Shown: positions 45,689 through 54,075 of the stretch, in pieces | Numbering within the stretch: position 1 is the stretch's first letter | How the letters are laid out: each line of letters begins with the position of its first letter | Origin: Chloroflexota bacterium | Lineage (GTDB): Bacteria; Chloroflexota; Anaerolineae; UBA4142; SHND01 | NCBI GenBank assembly: GCA_004295045.1 | Contig: SHND01000025.1 | Location: 1-64,000 of the forward strand | DNA length: 64,000 nt | Direction of reading: 5' to 3' | Notes under the pieces: model-generated | The model's input: only the letters and a program-made list of their open reading frames with translations | What the model was told of the DNA's origin: nothing | Databases searched by the model: none | Position numbers and translations under genes: made by a program

Positions 45689-46678
45689 TCATTTCGGGGC
45701 AGGGACGTTCTTGCAAGCGAGTTCCGTTCCTGAACTGCCGACGATGCACGAGGTCACATTGGTTGGCGGACTGGCATCCGACTTGATTTTGAGGTATTGG
45801 ATCGCGTATTTGGCAAATCCCGCGATGAGCGCGGTGGTCGGCGCGTTAGTGACTTTTTGTCCATTGGTGTAGCCAATGCTTTGCACCACCGCAGGTGCGT
45901 CCTCACCGTTCCAATAATATTTGACTGTCACTTTGTACTGCGCGCTCTCTTTTGCCACTTGAATTTCGAGAATCGAATTCGGGTTGGCAGGTGGCGGAGT
46001 CGGTGTCGGCGGCGCGGCAGATTGTACTGTGATGGTCACTTGCGCTTGCGCGGTGTTGCCTTGGCACCACGCCGTCAGATAATATGTTGTAGTCTGTCCG
46101 GGCTGAACTGCAACTTGTCCGGGGCTGGCAACTCCGCTGCCCCCCTCAAACTGCGAACTTAGCTGTACGTAGGTTGCATTCAAGACCTGTCCCCACGCAA
46201 GGGTTGAGGATTGTCCCAACGTAACGGTTGAAGGATTCGCGCTAAACCCTTGCAGCACCGGTGTGCCGCTGCAAGTGGGTCCACTTTGCACATTCACTTG
46301 AATGGGCCACAGCTGTTCGTTCCCGCCGCAGACGCCAACGACATAATACGTTGTTGTTTGCGTAGGGTTCACTTGCTGCGCGCCCGGTGTGGCGATGCCT
46401 TGGCGGTGCCCGTTCGGAAATTGCAAGTATGCGGCGTTTGCATTTCCGACCAAGCCCCAATACAAGGTTGTGACCTGCCCCGAGAATATCGTCGCGGGAT
46501 TTGCATACGCGTACTGAATCGTCGGCTGCCCAATGCAGCCCTGCGCGAGAGGCGCATCGAAAAGAATATTGTCGCGCGGCGGCAGCGCGGGCGCAGCAAG
46601 CACGCTGGATGCGAACGCCATTGCCCCGAGCGCTATGAAACAAGACAAGATCAACACAAAAATTTTACGCGCCCTCAT
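45689..46678 (-). CDS. secreted paralogue with two Ig-like repeats and the shared C-terminal domain
   Basis: The 329-residue protein has a signal peptide (cleavage near LAAPAL) instead of a lipobox and lacks the Nbr1 domain. It has two Ig-like repeats (CIGQPTIQYAYANPATIFSG, CSGTPVLQGFSANPSTVTLG, each with GQxTTLxWG and TTTYYxxxxC), then the shared domain (VKYYWNGEDAPAVVQSIGYTNGQ, LIAGFAKYAIQYLKI, SCIVGSSGTELAC). A GAGGAGG ribosome binding site favours ATG 46678 over GTG 46681. Coupled by position to the pantothenate kinase gene, which ends 13 nt upstream. Confidence 0.83.
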   Translation of the reverse strand: MRARKIFVLILSCFIALGAMAFASSVLAAPALPPRDNILFDAPLAQGCIGQPTIQYAYANPATIFSGQVTTLYWGLVGNANAAYLQFPNGHRQGIATPGAQQVNPTQTTTYYVVGVCGGNEQLWPIQVNVQSGPTCSGTPVLQGFSANPSTVTLGQSSTLAWGQVLNATYVQLSSQFEGGSGVASPGQVAVQPGQTTTYYLTAWCQGNTAQAQVTITVQSAAPPTPTPPPANPNSILEIQVAKESAQYKVTVKYYWNGEDAPAVVQSIGYTNGQKVTNAPTTALIAGFAKYAIQYLKIKSDASPPTNVTSCIVGSSGTELACKNVPAPK

Positions 46679-46690
46679 CACGCCTCCTCG

Positions 46691-47497
46691 TTACGATATA
46701 CGTTCCCGCTTGTTCAAATTATAAATCAACTGCAAACCGCGCAAAGTCAAATGTTCATCTATCTCGTCCACCACGCGCGTTTCGGACATGACCAGCGAAA
46801 CCTGCTCACCCGTTGCAATCACTCGAGCTGGTTGTCCCAATTCTTTTTTGAAACGCGCCACCATGCCTTCGATCATGCTCACGTAACCATAGATCAAGCC
46901 CGCGCGCACCGCGTTGATTGTATTTTTTCCAATCGGCGAACTCGACTCGGGTGGCGCGAGCTCGACGCGCAGCAACTGCGCGGCAGAACGAAACAACGCG
47001 TCCGCGCTGATATTCAAGCCGGGCGCAATCGCCGAACCAACGTATTCGCCTTGAGAGTTGACGGCATCGAAAATGGTGATCGGCGAAAAATCAATGATGA
47101 TTGCGGGCGCGCCGTGCAATGTCTTTGCCGCCAACGCGTTCGCCACGCGGTCCGCGCCAACTTCGCGCGGATTATCGGTCCGAATTTTGATTCCCGTTTT
47201 GACGCCAGCCGTTACGACGAGCGGCGTCCAGCCGTACTGCGCGCGACACAATTCGGTGAACGTCGGAATCATTGGCGGCACCGACGAAGCGATCACGCCG
47301 CCCTCAAATTCGAACGCGTCGGTTGTTTGCTGCAAGCGTTCGGACTGTCGTTGTAATGTGTTGAGCAAAACGGTGTATTCGTCGGGGGTGCCTTCGACGC
47401 GCGTGGAAATCCGCCACGACGCCCGCAGTGTATCTTTGTCGAAAACGCCGATGTTGATATGTTGGTTGCCGATGTCAAAAACAAGGATGGAAGGCAT
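46691..47497 (-). CDS. coaX: type III pantothenate kinase with altered motifs
   Basis: The 268-residue protein has the CoaX layout of the ASKHA fold. The N-terminal phosphate motif reads ILVFDIGNQHINIGVF (usual DIGNTN), VGADRVANALAAKT is intact, and the third motif reads IIIDFSPITIFDAV, where the usual form is DFGTATTFD. Two positions near the ATP/pantothenate site therefore differ from the norm. It catalyses the first step of CoA synthesis in many bacteria. ATG 47497 is chosen because the longer frame overlaps the P1 peptidase stop. It lies 17 nt downstream of that gene. Confidence 0.85.
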   Translation of the reverse strand: MPSILVFDIGNQHINIGVFDKDTLRASWRISTRVEGTPDEYTVLLNTLQRQSERLQQTTDAFEFEGGVIASSVPPMIPTFTELCRAQYGWTPLVVTAGVKTGIKIRTDNPREVGADRVANALAAKTLHGAPAIIIDFSPITIFDAVNSQGEYVGSAIAPGLNISADALFRSAAQLLRVELAPPESSSPIGKNTINAVRAGLIYGYVSMIEGMVARFKKELGQPARVIATGEQVSLVMSETRVVDEIDEHLTLRGLQLIYNLNKRERIS

Positions 47498-47513
47498 ATT
47501 GACCGCGCTCAGA

Positions 47514-48446
47514 TCAAGTCCAAGCCCTAATTCCGCCCAAACTGCGCGCCTGTTTGACGCCGCGCACAATCGCCTCTGCGACACACTCCGCCGCCGCATG
47601 TCCGAGCATCGTCAAATCCCCCGCGCCGCGCGCGCCGGTTGCGAGGACGAACAGCGTATCTCCATCGAACAAGGTGTGTGACGGGCGCGTTGCGCGGGCG
47701 ATGCCGTCATGCGCCATCATCGCCACCAAGTTCGCGTGTTCTACGCTCAAAGTCGCATTGGTCATTATCACGCCAATAGTTGTGTTGTTTGCGGCAAGAG
47801 GCATTGGCTTGTTACCGCCGAGTAAAAACGCGCTGCTGTCCAGCCAGCTGCCGTCGGAGTTGCGCGTGCCGCCGACAATTTGCCCATTTGCCGGATCAAC
47901 AACATCACCCACTGCGTTCACCGCGACGATTGCGCCGACTGTAATTTCATCCGCCAACGCGCGTTCACTGTAACCGATGCCACCTTTGGTGGCAAGTTCG
48001 ATGTCCAATAATTTGCCGACGGTTGCGCCCGTTCCCGCTCCAACACTGCCTTCGACAATTTCATCGCTCGCGTGCAAACATGCCGCGTACGCATTTTCGG
48101 CGGTGGGGCGTACGTTTGGATTTCCAACCGTTAGGTCGAACAGAATCGCGCCCGCGACAATTGGCACGTGCGCAACGCCCACATCATAACCAATTTCACG
48201 CTCCTCCAAAAAGCGCATCACTCCAGCAATCGTGTCCAAGCCGAACGCGCTGCCGCCGGACAAAACAATGGCGTGCGCGCGCTCAATCGCGCGACCTGTG
48301 GCGAGTGATTCTGTGCCGAGCGTGCCGGGTGCCGGACCGCGCACATCCACGCCGCCGATTGCACCTTTCGCTGGCGCAAGAATCACAGTGCAGCCCGTCA
48401 CATTTTCAAAATCGGAATAATGTCCGATACGAAATCCTTGAATCAT
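47514..48446 (-). CDS. P1-family peptidase (DmpA/L-aminopeptidase-like)
   Basis: The 310-residue protein belongs to the Ntn-type DmpA/BapA family (MEROPS S58), which matures by self-cleavage. Visible motifs: TVILAPAKGAIGGVDVRGPAPGT, VLSGGSAFGLDTIAGVMRFLEE, VPIVAGAILFDL, VGAGTGATVGKL and IGVIMTNATLSVEHANLVAMMAHDGIARATRP, where the Asn/Ser after the cleaved bond lies in MTNATLS. It cleaves short peptides or amides in the cytoplasm. The ATG has an AAGGAAAC ribosome binding site. It appears to share transcription with coaX. Confidence 0.9.
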   Translation of the reverse strand: MIQGFRIGHYSDFENVTGCTVILAPAKGAIGGVDVRGPAPGTLGTESLATGRAIERAHAIVLSGGSAFGLDTIAGVMRFLEEREIGYDVGVAHVPIVAGAILFDLTVGNPNVRPTAENAYAACLHASDEIVEGSVGAGTGATVGKLLDIELATKGGIGYSERALADEITVGAIVAVNAVGDVVDPANGQIVGGTRNSDGSWLDSSAFLLGGNKPMPLAANNTTIGVIMTNATLSVEHANLVAMMAHDGIARATRPSHTLFDGDTLFVLATGARGAGDLTMLGHAAAECVAEAIVRGVKQARSLGGIRAWT

Positions 48447-48451
48447 TTTAC

Positions 48452-48480
48452 TTGTTTCCTTTTTGCGTTACGCATATAAT
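48452..48480 (+). promoter_or_regulatory. leaderless promoter with consensus -10
   Basis: TTGTTT (48452-48457), a 17-nt spacer and a perfect TATAAT (48475-48480) lie exactly 7 nt before the GTG at 48488. No ribosome binding site is present. The same DNA carries the ribosome binding site of the divergent P1 peptidase gene. Confidence 0.7.
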
Positions 48481-48487
48481 CAAGTGC

Positions 48488-49165
48488 GTGAACGAGTCCT
48501 TTTTGTTTTTGATTGCGATTCCGCTGAGCTTTTTTCTCGTTATTTTGCTCTTTATGACACGCGAGTTTGGTGCGAGCCAAGAGGTTTTGGCAGAGGAACA
48601 CGCGCCTGAACTCGCGATTGCGTTGAGCAAACAAGACGCGACAGAGTCAGTTGCGGCAACTGCGGCGCACATTGTCGAACCAGAACACGCCGTGTCAGTA
48701 TCGCCAAGTGATGCGGCAGAGGCGCCTGCGTCTGCAGTTGCAAAAGAAATTCTCACAAAAGCAAAGGTCGAGGGAACGCCTCTTGTTACAGCAGCAGCCG
48801 TTTCCGATTCGCTCCCCGTTACACCAATCTCTTCAAGCCAAGAACCAACAACCCCACCCGAACGCCCTGTTGATACCGAGATACAGCCAACCGAAAAAGT
48901 TAGCGAGGTGGATGCGCCAGCCGCCGCGCCAGCACTTGATGCCAAAACAAGCTCGGAAAATTCAGAAATCGAATCGCTTTATCCCGATGAAGAGGAACCG
49001 ATTCTCCCCGAAGGACCGCTCGAATTCCCCGCAAAAGGTTCTCCCAAGTATACGTTCGATTATCGCGGACGCTTGTGGGTGGAAAAAAAGCGCAAGGGTT
49101 TTTTCCGTCAATTGCGCCGCCCCCAGATTCCGCCCGACGAACCGTCAAGCACCTCTAGCCACTAA
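48488..49165 (+). CDS. single-pass membrane protein with long acidic Ala/Pro/Ser-rich domain
   Basis: The 225-residue protein (GTG 48488, set by the promoter spacing) has one N-terminal membrane helix (about 4-23), then a low-complexity, acidic stretch of Ala, Pro, Ser, Val and Glu (about 30-165), then a basic tail with FDYRGRLWVEKKRKGFFRQLRR. The tail could bind nucleic acid, lipid or a partner. No known domain is recognised. A longer in-frame reading from 48023 is antisense to the P1 peptidase and rejected. Its stop overlaps the Nramp gene tail to tail. Confidence 0.65.
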   Translation: MNESFLFLIAIPLSFFLVILLFMTREFGASQEVLAEEHAPELAIALSKQDATESVAATAAHIVEPEHAVSVSPSDAAEAPASAVAKEILTKAKVEGTPLVTAAAVSDSLPVTPISSSQEPTTPPERPVDTEIQPTEKVSEVDAPAAAPALDAKTSSENSEIESLYPDEEEPILPEGPLEFPAKGSPKYTFDYRGRLWVEKKRKGFFRQLRRPQIPPDEPSSTSSH

Positions 49166-50507
49166 TCAAATTGGGAAACAGCGTTGTGGCGATCAACGCC
49201 GCGGTCAGCACAATTAAAACAATTGTAATGCCCCAGCCAAGCGCGTTCACGATGGGCGAATTGGTGTGCGTGCCCATCAGACGTTTGTTGTTGGCAAGCT
49301 TGAGCATCAAGATCAAAAGAACGGGCAAAAGAATCCCGTTGAGCAAATAAACGTACACAAAGATTTCGAACAACGGCAGTCCCGGAATCAGTGCCACGAT
49401 CGCGCCGATGATGATCAGCGCGGTAAAGATGCCGTAAAAAATCCGCGCATCGCTCCGTTCTTGATTCAACCCGCGCTCCCAGCCGAACGCTTCACAAATC
49501 GCATAGGTGGTCGAAAGGGGCAGGATGCACGCCGCAAGAAATGACGCGCCGAGCAGCCCAATTCCAAACAGAGCTTGTGCGAGCGGACCGGCGATGGGTT
49601 CCAACGCTTTTGCCGCTTGTTCTGCGGATTCGATGGTTGTAATTCCATTTACGTGCAAGGTTGCGGCTGTCGCGACGATGATAAAGTACGCAAACATGCC
49701 GCTCAAGATGACACCAATCATTGTTTCCCAATAAACAAAACCGTACTCTTCGGGCTTGGTGCCCTTGTCAATGGTTGTTGCCGACAGCGTAAATTGCATA
49801 TAGGGGCTGATTGTGGTGCCAATAACCGCGATCAAAAGTAAAATGTAATCGCGATCCGCCTGAACACTTGGAATGACTGTGCCGCGCGCGACTTGTACCC
49901 AATCCGGCTGCGCGAGAAATGCAGCCAAGATGTAGACACCTAGAACGGCAGAAAGCGCGAGAAAAATTTTTTCGGCAGCGCGATAGCTGCCGCGTGTAAC
50001 GATGAGCCAAACCACAACCGCAGAGAGCGGCACGCTGAAATAGCGATTGATGCCAAACAATTCGCTTGCGACGGCGATGCCCACGAATTCGGAAATGGTG
50101 ACGGCACCATTCGCGATGAACAAGGTCAGCATAGCAAAGGTGGTCGTGCGGACGCCGAACTCTTCGCGAATCAAGTCCGCGAGTCCTTTGCCGGTAAAGA
50201 CTGCAAGGCGCGCAGCCATTTCTTGTACGACGGCGAGCGCGATGATAATAATAATGAGCGCCCATAACATTTCATAGCCGTATTTTGCGCCGACGATAGA
50301 GTAGGTGCCGATGCCGCCGGCATCATCGCCTGCAATGGCGGAGACGAGACCGGGACCGAGGATCGCGAGGAACGCGAGCAAGGGGACGCGCGGCAGCGCG
50401 CGCCGCCTAAAGGAGGCGCGTCGCGGAAGTAGCCGTTGAAGCGCGGTCCGCAACTGCATCGCGTAAAAAGCTGATTGAGAATAATTTCCGAGAACCGTTA
50501 TGCTCAA
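49155..50507 (-). CDS. Nramp-related divalent cation transporter, probable Mg2+ type
   Basis: The 450-residue protein has eleven or so membrane helices of the Nramp fold. The metal site differs from Mn/Fe Nramps: helix 1 reads AIAGDDAGGIGTY where the DPGN motif is expected, and helix 6 reads TTISPYMQF where the usual MPH Met is Ser. Loss of the soft Met ligand is typical of the Nramp-related Mg2+ transporters. The reading starts at TTG 50507, directly after the stop of the upstream gene (TGATTG), so translation is probably coupled; an ATG at 50459 is the alternative. Its partner gene carries MgtE_N and CBS domains. Confidence 0.85.
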   Translation of the reverse strand: MSITVLGNYSQSAFYAMQLRTALQRLLPRRASFRRRALPRVPLLAFLAILGPGLVSAIAGDDAGGIGTYSIVGAKYGYEMLWALIIIIIALAVVQEMAARLAVFTGKGLADLIREEFGVRTTTFAMLTLFIANGAVTISEFVGIAVASELFGINRYFSVPLSAVVVWLIVTRGSYRAAEKIFLALSAVLGVYILAAFLAQPDWVQVARGTVIPSVQADRDYILLLIAVIGTTISPYMQFTLSATTIDKGTKPEEYGFVYWETMIGVILSGMFAYFIIVATAATLHVNGITTIESAEQAAKALEPIAGPLAQALFGIGLLGASFLAACILPLSTTYAICEAFGWERGLNQERSDARIFYGIFTALIIIGAIVALIPGLPLFEIFVYVYLLNGILLPVLLILMLKLANNKRLMGTHTNSPIVNALGWGITIVLIVLTAALIATTLFPNLISG

Positions 50508-51761
50508 TCAGCGAAAGAGACGGGGTAACTTGACTTTCCATTCCTGCGGTAAAATCATTTCGAGCGCGTCGTCAGCGGTGACAATGCCTTGCAGTTGATT
50601 GTCCTCGTTGACGACAGGGATGGCGAGTAAATTGTATTTTGAGATTTCTTCCAAGACTTTATTGCGTGGCGTGTGCAGCTCTACATAGATTGGATCGGCG
50701 TGCATAATTTTTTCAATCGGCAGCGCGGGGTCTGCCAAGACCATATCGCTCAGCGAACAAACGCCGAGTAGTTTTTCGTCGCTGGCTAAAATGTAAACGT
50801 AATAAATCGTTTCCGCTTCTTTGGCTTCGGGGTCGCTGCGCAGTCGTTCCAATGCTTCGCCCACGGTCAGCCCGGGCGGCACCCAAACATAATTCGTCGT
50901 CATTAATCCGCCCGCCGTGTCCTCTTCATGCGCCAACAATTCTTGAACATCTTCACGCTCTTCTTGATCCATCAAGTTCAAAACAGCTTGACGTTTTTCA
51001 GGTTCGAGTTCATTCAACAAATCCGCCGCTTCATCCGGTTCCATTTCTTCGACGATATCCGCCGCGCGTTCTTCGGAAAACGAGTCCAAGACTGCCGCTT
51101 GAAATTCAGTCTCAAGTTCCATCAAAGTGTCTGCAATTTTTTCGTCGCCCAAATCTTGAATCAAGTTGCCCGCGATGCGCGGACCCACATCTTCTAAAAT
51201 TTCGGCAATGTCCGCCGGATGCAGTTCATTCAAATTTTGACGCGGCACTTTGACGCGCACGCCCTTTTCCGGCAAAAAGGAGAGGTCTGACCACGAAACC
51301 GAGTTGTTTGGAATCTGCCGGTGAAAGCGTTCGACCACCCGTTCGGCAAGATCCTCCATCCCGAGCCGTCGCAAAAGGCCGCGTCCACCGATGTCCACAT
51401 TGATCAAGCGGTAATCACTGCCGATGCGTCCAAGTTCCAAATCGTTCACGCGCACCATTCGATGGTCTTCGACATCAATCACCTGTTTGTCCATCACATC
51501 GCGCGCGAGATAAATTTCGTGACCATTCTCGTGATACGTTTGCGGCTGTGTTTGCAAAACGATGATATTGCCCGCCAAATCTTCGGTCCCGCGCCACGCC
51601 AGCAGGTTTGCTTCTTTGTTGCCATTCTGCAGCGCCAGCGCGACGACGCGCGGATATTCCGATTTCTCTTCGGGCAGAATGAGCAAATCGTTTAATCGTC
51701 CCAATGTTTGGCCGCGATGATCACGCACCGCGCGCCCGAGCAGTCCAGATAAATATGCCAT
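50508..51761 (-). CDS. PRC-barrel, MgtE_N and CBS domain protein
   Basis: The 417-residue cytoplasmic protein has two PRC-barrel-like modules (about 1-165, LLGRAVRDHRGQTLGRLNDLLILPEEKSEYPRVVAL and DKQVIDVEDHRMVRVNDLELG), the MgtE N-terminal helical domain (about 195-290, LHPADIAEILEDVGPRIAGNLIQDLGDEKIADTLMELETEFQAAVLDSFSEERAADIVEEMEPDEAADLL) and two CBS domains (about 290-405). It lacks the MgtE membrane domain. MgtE_N/CBS bind Mg2+ and nucleotides, so it probably gates or senses for the Nramp-type transporter encoded directly downstream. Confidence 0.88.
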   Translation of the reverse strand: MAYLSGLLGRAVRDHRGQTLGRLNDLLILPEEKSEYPRVVALALQNGNKEANLLAWRGTEDLAGNIIVLQTQPQTYHENGHEIYLARDVMDKQVIDVEDHRMVRVNDLELGRIGSDYRLINVDIGGRGLLRRLGMEDLAERVVERFHRQIPNNSVSWSDLSFLPEKGVRVKVPRQNLNELHPADIAEILEDVGPRIAGNLIQDLGDEKIADTLMELETEFQAAVLDSFSEERAADIVEEMEPDEAADLLNELEPEKRQAVLNLMDQEEREDVQELLAHEEDTAGGLMTTNYVWVPPGLTVGEALERLRSDPEAKEAETIYYVYILASDEKLLGVCSLSDMVLADPALPIEKIMHADPIYVELHTPRNKVLEEISKYNLLAIPVVNEDNQLQGIVTADDALEMILPQEWKVKLPRLFR

Positions 51762-51868
51762 CGTCGCGCAACCGGCGTCATTTTACTCCGCAAGAATGAA
51801 AAGGCAAGGGGGAAAAATTCATCTGCAGAATGGCGAATTTTCGTTTATACTTTTTAGCTAAATCCGTC

Positions 51869-51874
51869 TATACT
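51869..51874 (+). promoter_or_regulatory. -10 box giving a leaderless start for the restriction gene
   Basis: TATACT (51869-51874) lies 7 nt before GTG 51882. A second TATACT stands at about 51845. No good -35 match is seen, so it may use an extended or weak promoter. Confidence 0.45.
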
Positions 51875-51881
51875 TTGTGTT

Positions 51882-53036
51882 GTGCGCGTACGGATAACCG
51901 CAATGTCTGACATTTTCCATTTCAAAGGGTTCATTCGCGATGTACGCTATCAAGCGCATCTCGGTGCCTTGCTCTCCAACTATCCAATTGACGATTTTGA
52001 CGTCAATGCCGCCAAGTCGTTCGGACAAATCGAATTTCCTACGGGGCAAATCGGATACTCAAAATGGGTATCGCCAAAACGCACGCGCAGTTATCCCTTT
52101 GAACGACTTTATAACATTTTCAATTCGCCAATGCGGTTGACAGTAATTCCAATCCTGAAAGATGAGGGTTTGGATGGCGATTTGGATCGTATCCAGTACT
52201 CGACAGTTTCTTGGATGAATCTACTAAACATCTACATTGTGTTAGGCTATTATACGGATGCCAGAAAGAATTTGAGTTTGTCGCAACGGCATCGCGATAA
52301 ATTGACTGGGCAAAAACTTGATGCAGCACTCGTAAGGTCACAGATGCTGGAGATCGGTCAATATAAACAAAGTGCGTTGCATTGGAATCGAAGTCTCATC
52401 GAAGACCGATTCGTGGAAATTTATCAAAGTGCGTTGGACGCGTATGAGCGAATCTCTAAACAATCGGGTGTCCAAGTGCATGATCAGTCTGGGCAGCAAA
52501 CATATCTAAAAAAATTGATGCAAGATTTTCGGCGATTCAAGGATATCTCTTTACGTGGATCACAAGGTGCCGCGTTGCGTGAGACCAAAACTTTGCACGG
52601 ACTAGAGTACCTGACAGACGGTGGCAAAGCGACGTTTGAAATCGAGAATTATTTGGGTGGAGTGTATTATCTGACTGCAGATGAGATTCTTCAGGAAGAT
52701 GATAAATATGTAATTCAAGAATCTAAAAATGCAACGCTTGCTTTTTTGCCATCTGTTGCAGACATCAAAGACGGATTGTTTAAATTGATTCTTTTTTCTA
52801 ATTTGGACTCGTTGACGCTTGATGGTAAACGCGTGCAATTCAAGACTCGACTCAAACTTACTGGCAGAGATATACGTGGCTCAATCCGACTTCCATGCTC
52901 AGATCGTCCATTAAAAAACTTTATGGATGCAAATGCACCAGGAATCAGAAAACGTCAGCAGGCAGTACTGGAAAAGCTAAATTGGGAGGCAAGAAACAAC
53001 AAAAATCTTGAAGTTGAAGTCGAGAGAAATCAATAG
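51882..53036 (+). CDS. probable type II restriction endonuclease partnered with a Dam-type methylase
   Basis: The 384-residue protein has an N-terminal conserved region (SKWVSPKRTRSYPFERLYNIFN; VIPILKDEGLDGDLDRIQYSTVSWMNLLNIYIVLGYY, about 50-125) and a central helical domain. A C-terminal segment then fits a PD-(D/E)XK nuclease: YYLTADEILQEDDKYVIQESKNATLAFLPS, with ESK as the catalytic ExK and acidic residues just upstream. It ends 1 nt before the methylase ATG. The gene is AT-richer than its neighbours, as expected for a transferred R-M system. GTG 51882 is favoured by -10 spacing, ATG 51903 is the alternative. The endonuclease role is inferred. Confidence 0.6.
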   Translation: MRVRITAMSDIFHFKGFIRDVRYQAHLGALLSNYPIDDFDVNAAKSFGQIEFPTGQIGYSKWVSPKRTRSYPFERLYNIFNSPMRLTVIPILKDEGLDGDLDRIQYSTVSWMNLLNIYIVLGYYTDARKNLSLSQRHRDKLTGQKLDAALVRSQMLEIGQYKQSALHWNRSLIEDRFVEIYQSALDAYERISKQSGVQVHDQSGQQTYLKKLMQDFRRFKDISLRGSQGAALRETKTLHGLEYLTDGGKATFEIENYLGGVYYLTADEILQEDDKYVIQESKNATLAFLPSVADIKDGLFKLILFSNLDSLTLDGKRVQFKTRLKLTGRDIRGSIRLPCSDRPLKNFMDANAPGIRKRQQAVLEKLNWEARNNKNLEVEVERNQ

Positions 53037-53037
53037 C

Positions 53038-53925
53038 ATGTCACTCATTGTAAGCCCCCTCCGCTACCCTGGTGGAAAATCGCGCGCTCTGCAAAAAATC
53101 GTGCAGCAGCTGCCCGCGCATTTTTCGGAATACCGTGAGCCATTTGTCGGTGGAGGTTCGGTGTTTGTTTATTTGCGTCAAAAATTTCCGCACGTGAAAA
53201 TGTGGATCAACGACCTGAACTTTGAATTATTTTGCTTTTGGAAAGAGGCACAGCGCGACGCAAAACAACTGGCATTCGCCATACAACAGGTCAAAGACAA
53301 GACGGAGAACGGACGTGTTTTGTTCGAGACGCTGCGCGGACAGGCGGGTACCGCACTTTCTGATTTTGAACGCGCGGTGCGGTTTTTTGTCCTTAATCGC
53401 ATTTCATTTTCTGGCACAGTAGATTCAGGCGGTTATTCAGAAGGCGCTTTTCGTGGGCGTTTCACCGATTCCTCCATTGCACGGGTGCGTGAACTTGGGG
53501 CGCTGTTGCAAGACGTAAAAATTACACACAAAGATTACACGCATCTACTTCGCGCACGAGGTAGGGATGTGTTTTTGTTTCTCGATCCTCCGTATTTGAC
53601 CGCCACAAAATCACGCTTGTATGGCTTGAATGGGACATTGCATACATCGTTCGACCATCAACAATTTGCGCGTGAAATGCGCCAGTGCGTTCATTCGTGG
53701 CTGATAACGTACGACGACTCGCCGGAAATACGCGCGAACTTTGCTTTCGCCTTCCAGGACGAATGGCAATTGCAATATGGGATGAACAATTACAAACGCG
53801 CTTTTGCTGCCAAGGGGAAAGAATTATTTATCACGAATTACGCGCAGCAGCCGCGTCGTGTGCAACAGCTTGCCCTCTTGGAAGCCAAGCCCAAATATCG
53901 AACCCTCAAATCAACACCCAAGTAG
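53038..53925 (+). CDS. D12-class DNA adenine methyltransferase (Dam family)
   Basis: The 295-residue protein transfers methyl groups from S-adenosylmethionine to adenine N6. Motif X/I: PLRYPGGKSRALQKIVQQLP and the REPFVGGGSVFVYLR (FxGxG) cofactor loop; catalytic motif IV is DPPYL (in FLFLDPPYL, about residues 181-189), followed by the target-loop SGTVDSGGYSEGAFRGRF. The order is the alpha (D12) class. It starts 1 nt after the putative endonuclease stop, so it should protect the host DNA from that enzyme. ATG 53038 is set by homology to the SLIVSPLRYPGGK start. Confidence 0.92.
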   Translation: MSLIVSPLRYPGGKSRALQKIVQQLPAHFSEYREPFVGGGSVFVYLRQKFPHVKMWINDLNFELFCFWKEAQRDAKQLAFAIQQVKDKTENGRVLFETLRGQAGTALSDFERAVRFFVLNRISFSGTVDSGGYSEGAFRGRFTDSSIARVRELGALLQDVKITHKDYTHLLRARGRDVFLFLDPPYLTATKSRLYGLNGTLHTSFDHQQFAREMRQCVHSWLITYDDSPEIRANFAFAFQDEWQLQYGMNNYKRAFAAKGKELFITNYAQQPRRVQQLALLEAKPKYRTLKSTPK

Positions 53926-54075
53926 GGTAGGAGCGCTTTGCCCGAAGGGCGGGGCTGGGTCAAAATTCCCCTTTGACAGACGCGACAAAATCGAATTTTT
54001 GTGGTATAGTGCGCGTGTAACCCGACGACTTTCGCACCCGGCGTTGTGACGCAAACGTGCAGAAAGGAGCTTTTT
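53926..54075. promoter_or_regulatory. promoter region of the LysM protein
   Basis: A short GCCC/GGGC hairpin (about 53958, TTTGCCCGAAGGGC) lies after the methylase stop. TATAGT (54005-54010) gives a plausible -10. AAGGAG (54064-54069) precedes the ATG at 54076 with proper spacing. Confidence 0.45.

Noticed and set aside
46250-47356. 368-codon plus-strand open frame opposite coaX and the Ig-repeat gene
   Set aside because: It spans two real minus-strand genes and has His/Arg-rich composition without motifs.
53038-53925. Orphan Dam-type regulator
   Set aside because: The adjacent AT-rich gene with an ExK motif makes a restriction-modification pair more likely, although an orphan is not excluded.
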